From Nodularia sp034931045 (lineage in GTDB: Bacteria; Cyanobacteriota; Cyanobacteriia; Cyanobacteriales; Nostocaceae): a DNA stretch of 64,000 nucleotides. The stretch's first letter is position 1. Each line of letters begins with the position of its first letter. The position numbers and the translations under genes are program-made. Shown in pieces: positions 59,594 through 64,000 of this stretch. Under the pieces are notes generated by a model. It did no database searches. It was not told the origin of the DNA and saw only the letters and a program-made list of their open reading frames with translations. The DNA is taken from assembly GCF_034931045.1 (NCBI RefSeq), contig NZ_JAYGHH010000025.1, positions 1 to 64,000 of the forward strand, in the 5' to 3' direction.

Positions 59594-61343
59594 ACCTATT
59601 GACGACAAACTCATAAATTTAGCAGAAGAAATTACCGCCCAAAATCCAAATTTATCAGTTTTAGCCGCTAGGGAATTTCGTTATGCTTTACATCAAACTC
59701 CTGTAGAATTATCTATTAAAGAACCGCGCGAATTTAACGTCCTCGAAGAATTTATTATCCGGGCTGGAATTGAATTTTCACCTCCACCCACAGAAGATGA
59801 ATTAGCATCTATATTAGGACTTGATTCTATATTTGTTCGCAGTACCACCGCAAATTTGCAAGCTTTACAAACTTTATCCGCAACATCTCCAATTACAGTC
59901 ACAGATGAAGGACGTGATTTTTACGCCCAAGGTTCTGTACCACAGCTTCCCTACCCTATCCAAATCTATGCCGTTTCCGATGCTTTAGACGGAAAGCTGA
60001 TATTTCATGCTGATCCATGCAATGATGCTCCTTTAAATTTACCTGATTTAGCCGAATTTATCAAGATTGCCCGCAAGATTAATGATATATCTGCTTTATC
60101 AATTGAAAAGTTGCAAAAATGTATTCAGTTGTCAGGTTTAGATTTTCATGTTCCCGAAATCGGGAAAATAGTTACTAGCTGTAAAGTTATAGCCCCGGCG
60201 CAGATAATTTGGAAAAATATATATTTGTTTGTGATTTATGATGCTGTGGAAGAGAAATTAAGTATCCAAATTAGAAACGGTAAACAAATTTTAGAATCAG
60301 CCTCCCAACGGATGGAAGTGCTGCAAGATAAAGGTAAAATTCCTTGGCAAGCTTTATGCAAATTATCCCATGAAGCCATCAAGTTAGAGCGTGAAGCTAC
60401 TCTTAATTATAAAAATGACGAAATAGAATCTAGACTCCAAAAACTTGGACAAGACGCTTTAAAGTTAGGTGATGCTGAAGTTATTCCCGCTTTTCAAAAG
60501 GTTTTAAAATCTGCAAAACGCCAAATTATTATCTACTCTCCTTATTTAAGTACGGTTGTTTTCAATAAAGAATTTTTGACCTTATTACAGAAGTTAGCCA
60601 ATGGCGGAGTTTGGATTTTAATTGGATATGGAATTTCTCCAGAAAATGTTGCAGTAGAAAAAAAACTCCACGCTATGAAAACGCCTGATGGTTTACCTTC
60701 TGTACAGGTGTTTAAATTAGGAAATTCTCATGTTAAAGAAGTTATAGTTGACAAAAAAAATCATTTTTATGGGTTTTTTGATTGGGTAAAATGTGGTGGT
60801 GAATATTTACCAAATGGTGAATCTGTTTATCAAGTTACTGTTCCCCAGCAAGTAGCAGAATCATCTCAACTTCTGGCTGATGGTTGCCAAAATCATGCCC
60901 AAAAACAATGGAAGCTGGCTTTAGAAAAACGCGATTTTCCATTAGCTGTAGAAGCTTTGTGCATTTGGGGGGCTTTGGGTATGCAAAATGTCGCACTTCA
61001 GGAGATAGAAGCAAGTAACTGGTTGGAACTTCTCCCGGTGTGGCTGAATATCGTATTTCACGATTTAAATTTACAAAAAATTCTCGATGATGCCATAAAT
61101 TTCACAACTGCACTTTCTCTGCTGAATCAGCTTTCTGGTGAGGAAGTTTTTATTGATGAGTTACAGCAAGGATGGCAGAAAGTTATCAAAGCGATCGCAT
61201 CTGTTCAACGTGAATTTGCTTTAAGCTTACTTAATGAGCAAGTGTGGGCAGATTTTCTCCGTCTCAATATCGCTCAGGAGCATGATTCGCGCGATAAGTT
61301 TATTTTACCACAAAGTAAACCTTTAAGGAAGAGGAAAAGTTAA
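59571..61343 (+). CDS. PLD-fold protein partner of the SF1 helicase
   Basis: 590 residues from ATG 59571, with AGGAGG 8 bases upstream inside the helicase gene. Residues 1-300 form an unknown N-terminal part. A phospholipase-D-like domain spans about 305-405: RQIIIYSPYLSTVVFN and, at residue 387, the motif HVKEVIVDKKNHFYGFFDW, which meets HxKxxxxD with Gly at the GS position. Only one such motif is seen, so an active site would need a dimer. The C-terminal 180 residues are helical. PLD-fold partners of helicases are nucleases or DNA binders in several defence systems, for example DISARM. This pair is not one I can name. Confidence 0.8.
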   Translation: MFLAAAAKPIDDKLINLAEEITAQNPNLSVLAAREFRYALHQTPVELSIKEPREFNVLEEFIIRAGIEFSPPPTEDELASILGLDSIFVRSTTANLQALQTLSATSPITVTDEGRDFYAQGSVPQLPYPIQIYAVSDALDGKLIFHADPCNDAPLNLPDLAEFIKIARKINDISALSIEKLQKCIQLSGLDFHVPEIGKIVTSCKVIAPAQIIWKNIYLFVIYDAVEEKLSIQIRNGKQILESASQRMEVLQDKGKIPWQALCKLSHEAIKLEREATLNYKNDEIESRLQKLGQDALKLGDAEVIPAFQKVLKSAKRQIIIYSPYLSTVVFNKEFLTLLQKLANGGVWILIGYGISPENVAVEKKLHAMKTPDGLPSVQVFKLGNSHVKEVIVDKKNHFYGFFDWVKCGGEYLPNGESVYQVTVPQQVAESSQLLADGCQNHAQKQWKLALEKRDFPLAVEALCIWGALGMQNVALQEIEASNWLELLPVWLNIVFHDLNLQKILDDAINFTTALSLLNQLSGEEVFIDELQQGWQKVIKAIASVQREFALSLLNEQVWADFLRLNIAQEHDSRDKFILPQSKPLRKRKS

Positions 61344-61356
61344 ATATGGATTAGTG

Positions 61357-61416
61357 TCACGTAGAGGCGCAGAGGAGAAGAATTAAACTCTGTGTTCTCT
61401 GTGCCTCTGTGGTTCG
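61357..61416. repeat. Imperfect inverted repeat (AGAGGCGCAGAGG family)
   Basis: Arms about GTAGAGGCGCAGAGGAGAA and TTCTCTGTGCCTCTGTGG around a 15-base loop, placed 14 bases after the stop of the PLD gene. The same motif occurs at 55060, so the helicase-PLD unit is bounded by related repeats. It may act as a terminator. Confidence 0.6.
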
Positions 61417-61519
61417 TTAATTCTTAAATAATTGTAAATTTTAAGTTAATTTAAATGTAGATGCAGAAATTCGTCTAATTCGATACAATTCTTAGATTAG
61501 GAGAGGCGAGGAGAACAAA

Positions 61520-62659
61520 GTGGTCCTATTAAAAGGCTTCGAGATTGAGATGTATACAGGTACGCCTCAAGGTGAAATAGTCGGTCTCTCTGACAAAATT
61601 GTGGCTTCTTTGGATGGGTTTGTACGGGAACCAGATAGCCGCAATGTGGAATACATCACCCAGCCATTGAGTAGTTATGAAAATTTATTGTGTGCTTTGT
61701 TGCGTCCCCGGCGCAAGTTACGCACTTACCTCCAGAGTTTGGGAAATTATACTCTGATTCCTGGGAGTACTTTGTCTTTGGGTGGCAGCGATCGCTTTTT
61801 TCGTTCTAACCCCGATAACCCTTATCATGACTACATTGAACATACCTACGGGACAAAAGTCGTTACTGCCAGTGTTCATATTAATGTCGGCATTAGTGAC
61901 CCAGAAATATTAATGCGGGCTTGTCGGTTAATTCGTTTAGAAGCCCCTTTATTCCTAGCTTTGAGTGCTTCTTCTCCTTTCCTTGATGGCAATGCTACCG
62001 GTAATCATTCCAGCCGTTGGGCTGTGTTTCCGCAGACTCCCGCCCATGTACCTTTATTTACCAGCCACGCCCATCATATTCAATGGGTGGAAGCACAAAT
62101 AGCAGCTGGAACTATGCAAAATGTCCGGCATTTGTGGACTTCAGTCAGACCAAATGGCGATCGCCGTCCTCATGACCTGAATCGCCTGGAACTACGCATT
62201 TGTGACTTGGTTTCCGATCCGATTGCTTTACTATCAATTGCAGCTTTCCTCGAAGCCCGTTTGTTGCAGTTAATCGAAAATCCTCACCTTGATCCTTTAA
62301 CTCAAAGTACGTTTTCTCCTGAAGAACTGCTTTCTCTCACCTCTAGAAACGAAGCCGCCGCAGCTACTGCTAGTCTCGATGCCCAATTGACCCATTGGCA
62401 AGATGGTAGAACTATCTTGGCGAGAGATTGGATTGCTGAACTATATCAAGAAATTTGGGCGATCGCTAAACAACATGGTTTTAGCTGTTTCCTTTCTCCT
62501 TTGCAGAAAATTCTCCGTGAAGGGAATGAAGCCCAACAATGGTTGCAACTCCACTCAGTTGGTTTTGACTCCCAGCCGGTGATCACTCAGGCTATTGTGA
62601 CTACTGAAGAACGGGAAATTGAACTAGAAAAGAAATTGTGTTCCCCTCTGGTAGCTTAA
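61520..62659 (+). CDS. gshA: Glutamate-cysteine ligase, cyanobacterial type
   Basis: 379 residues, GTG start behind GGAGAGGCGAGGAG. The sequence begins LLKGFEIEMYTG and continues with NVEYITQPLSSY, STLSLGGSDRFFRSNP, TASVHINVGI and RRPHDLNRLELRICDLV. These match the cyanobacterial and proteobacterial-plant-related gamma-glutamylcysteine synthetase family. The enzyme makes gamma-glutamylcysteine from Glu and Cys with ATP, the first step to glutathione. Normal length. Single gene; gshB is not nearby. Confidence 0.88.
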   Translation: MVLLKGFEIEMYTGTPQGEIVGLSDKIVASLDGFVREPDSRNVEYITQPLSSYENLLCALLRPRRKLRTYLQSLGNYTLIPGSTLSLGGSDRFFRSNPDNPYHDYIEHTYGTKVVTASVHINVGISDPEILMRACRLIRLEAPLFLALSASSPFLDGNATGNHSSRWAVFPQTPAHVPLFTSHAHHIQWVEAQIAAGTMQNVRHLWTSVRPNGDRRPHDLNRLELRICDLVSDPIALLSIAAFLEARLLQLIENPHLDPLTQSTFSPEELLSLTSRNEAAAATASLDAQLTHWQDGRTILARDWIAELYQEIWAIAKQHGFSCFLSPLQKILREGNEAQQWLQLHSVGFDSQPVITQAIVTTEEREIELEKKLCSPLVA

Positions 62660-63007
62660 ATTTTCTGTCTTCATCCTTAAGATAGATTTTGCGAGAGAAA
62701 CCCAAAAAATCTTTTCTCTCTCAAAACTTCTTTGTGTTTCATGTCATTCATAAAATTTTACAATCTCGTCGCAGTCATGTTAGCGAAGACTATGCCGATG
62801 CTTCAAAGCCTTGAACAACAGGCGGCAAAGAAACTTACCCAAAACTCAGCACTTTGAGTTTGAGTCCAATCTATCTTTTGTTTAAAAAAATTAATCTTTA
62901 GGTATGATTTGCTATTTATTAATAAAACCTATCAATGGACTCTATCTAATGATAGAGTTGAAAATATTTTAGTATATAGTAATACAAAGTAAGTAAATCC
63001 ACGCACA
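62660..63007. other. Intergenic region
   Basis: About 350 AT-rich bases between gshA and trmL. I see a pair of near-identical short T-rich runs but no hairpin, repeat family or gene. Confidence 0.4.
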
Positions 63008-63469
63008 ATGCCCCAGGTTGTTTTAGTTTATCCACAAATCCCCCCAAATACAGGCAATATCGCCCGTACTTGTGCAGCTACAGGTACAGAATTACATTTA
63101 GTAGCACCTTTGGGTTTTGAAATCAGCGATCGCTACCTCAAAAGAGCAGGTTTAGATTACTGGCCTTATGTTAAACTGCACCATCACGAATCCTTAGCAG
63201 CCTTTCAAGCCACATATCAAGAACGTGGCGGTAGAAGCTTAGGCTTTACAGTCAGGGGAAATTTTAATTACGCCAGCTTTCAATTTCAAGCTGATGATTG
63301 GTTGCTGTTTGGTAGTGAAACCACCGGCTTACCATCAACAGTTCTCTCAAATTGTGATGCTACTCTCTATATTCCAATGGCAGAACCTCATGTTCGCAGC
63401 TTGAATCTTTCCGTAAGTGTCGCCATCAGTTTGTTTGAAGCCCGTCGTCAATTGGGTTATTTACTGTAA
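63008..63469 (+). CDS. trmL: tRNA (cytidine/uridine-34-2'-O)-methyltransferase TrmL
   Basis: 153 residues, the usual size of this SPOUT enzyme. Motifs: VYPQIPPNTGNIARTCAATG at the N-terminus, LFGSETTGLPSTVL (about 100-113) and IPMAEPHVRSLNLSVSVAI in the trefoil-knot SAM site. It methylates the wobble ribose of tRNA-Leu isoacceptors using S-adenosylmethionine. Cytosolic. Single gene. Confidence 0.93.
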   Translation: MPQVVLVYPQIPPNTGNIARTCAATGTELHLVAPLGFEISDRYLKRAGLDYWPYVKLHHHESLAAFQATYQERGGRSLGFTVRGNFNYASFQFQADDWLLFGSETTGLPSTVLSNCDATLYIPMAEPHVRSLNLSVSVAISLFEARRQLGYLL

Positions 63470-64000
63470 ACCTGGAACAATTAAGTATATATACTTGATT
63501 ATTCTAAATACCAATCCCAGAGTGTGGATTTATTCCGTAAAAATGCACTCTGGCTCCACAAAATTATAGTTCTAACTTATCAAAAAATCAGAGTAATCTT
63601 ACTTTTAGTTATAAATACTCATGACAACCAGCATGGTGATATAAGAAATTTGTATATAAAATTTGAGACTACACCGAATTTGCATGATAAATTTTGATGA
63701 ACTTAAATCAGCATGGTTCAAAGCATAAAAATCCTAAAACCTTTGATCATCATATATTTGAGCTATTTTCCTTTAATAAGTAATTTCCAGGAGGACAAAA
63801 GTAGTTAGAAGTTTGTACGGTTGATTTTTAAGGATGAATCAACGTAAAGTCTCGTCTTGAGAAGGCGGATCGAGTAGAAAAACCTTGAAGATATCTACAA
63901 CAGAGGGCATTGCTTTTTTTAAAGTTGGATTAACTATATGGCTGACAAGCACAATGGACTTGGTGAATATATAATAATTATTCTTCAGTCCTAGCAAGCT
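63470..64000. other. Terminal intergenic region with hairpin
   Basis: About 530 AT-rich bases. A perfect 8-base stem, CCAGAGTG (63517-63524) with CACTCTGG (63546-63553), lies 47 bases after trmL but has no T run. An AGGAGG at about 63791 is not followed by a start codon at normal distance. Two tiny ATG frames (near 63834 and 63938) are too short to call. The next gene is probably beyond the window. Confidence 0.45.

Noticed and set aside
63834..64000. Short ATG frames at the window end
   Set aside because: Under 20 codons, without consistent SD spacing; nothing recognisable.

Overview
The window looks like chromosomal DNA of a filamentous, heterocyst-type cyanobacterium (order Nostocales; genus not determined). 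The palindrome GCGATCGC (HIP1) occurs throughout. Intergenic spaces carry heptamer tandem repeats typical of Nostoc/Anabaena-like genomes. The genes include cyanobacterial markers: Psb29/Thf1, a CpcT-type bilin lyase, a Tab2-family factor, ClpR/ClpP3, cyanobacterial glutamate-cysteine ligase, a WD40-tailed Ser/Thr kinase and a caspase-like protein. One run of N (8551-9027) is an assembly gap. I saw no rRNA, tRNA, CRISPR array or intact insertion sequence by eye.

Layout. 1-9.5 kb: a photolyase/cryptochrome-like protein split into two genes in reversed domain order, TldD, a TonB-like protein, a small lipase-like hydrolase, a PetB-like cytochrome b without its helix-B heme ligands, a cation/proton antiporter, and an SRPBCC gene cut by the gap. 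9.5-18.8 kb: a GAF histidine kinase without its phospho-acceptor His, small regulatory or unknown genes, a kinase with a seven-bladed WD40 propeller, and a glycosyltransferase. 18.8-24.3 kb: a ClC channel with CBS and USP domains, TldE, Tab2. 24.3-27.2 kb: an EACC1 + caspase-FGE conflict module whose 3' end looks like a variable region of a diversity-generating retroelement. 27.3-38 kb: DUF29 between two identical palindromes, HemW, PIN-TRAM, twin vWA proteins, clpR-clpP3, a phosphoribosyltransferase/HPF-CSD/PEBP cluster, a WD40 gene remnant and a flavin-binding stress protein. 38-55 kb: P-type ATPase, a multi-domain peptidoglycan hydrolase, ExbB/ExbD, holin-like protein, Psb29, CpcT, STAS, HemF, SRPBCC, Mrp, RodA, MscS and an HDAC-like deacylase. 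55-64 kb: a two-gene unit of a giant SF1 helicase and a PLD-fold protein, then gshA and trmL.

How genes work together. HemW, HemF, Thf1, CpcT and probably Tab2 serve tetrapyrrole supply and photosystem or antenna assembly. TldD and TldE should form one protease although about 19 kb apart. ClpR and ClpP3 should form one mixed protease core. ExbB/ExbD could energise the TonB-like protein found 40 kb away. MscS, ClC, the antiporter and the P-type ATPase handle ions and turgor.

Best candidates for new biology: (1) the EACC1-caspase-FGE pair with a putative hypervariable C-terminus; (2) the helicase-PLD pair, which has the look of an uncharacterised defence or DNA-processing system; (3) several family members that have lost signature residues (cytochrome b, histidine kinase, ClC gate, M23 domain). 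Nothing could be searched or aligned here, so family names rest on motif recognition and statements of novelty are provisional.
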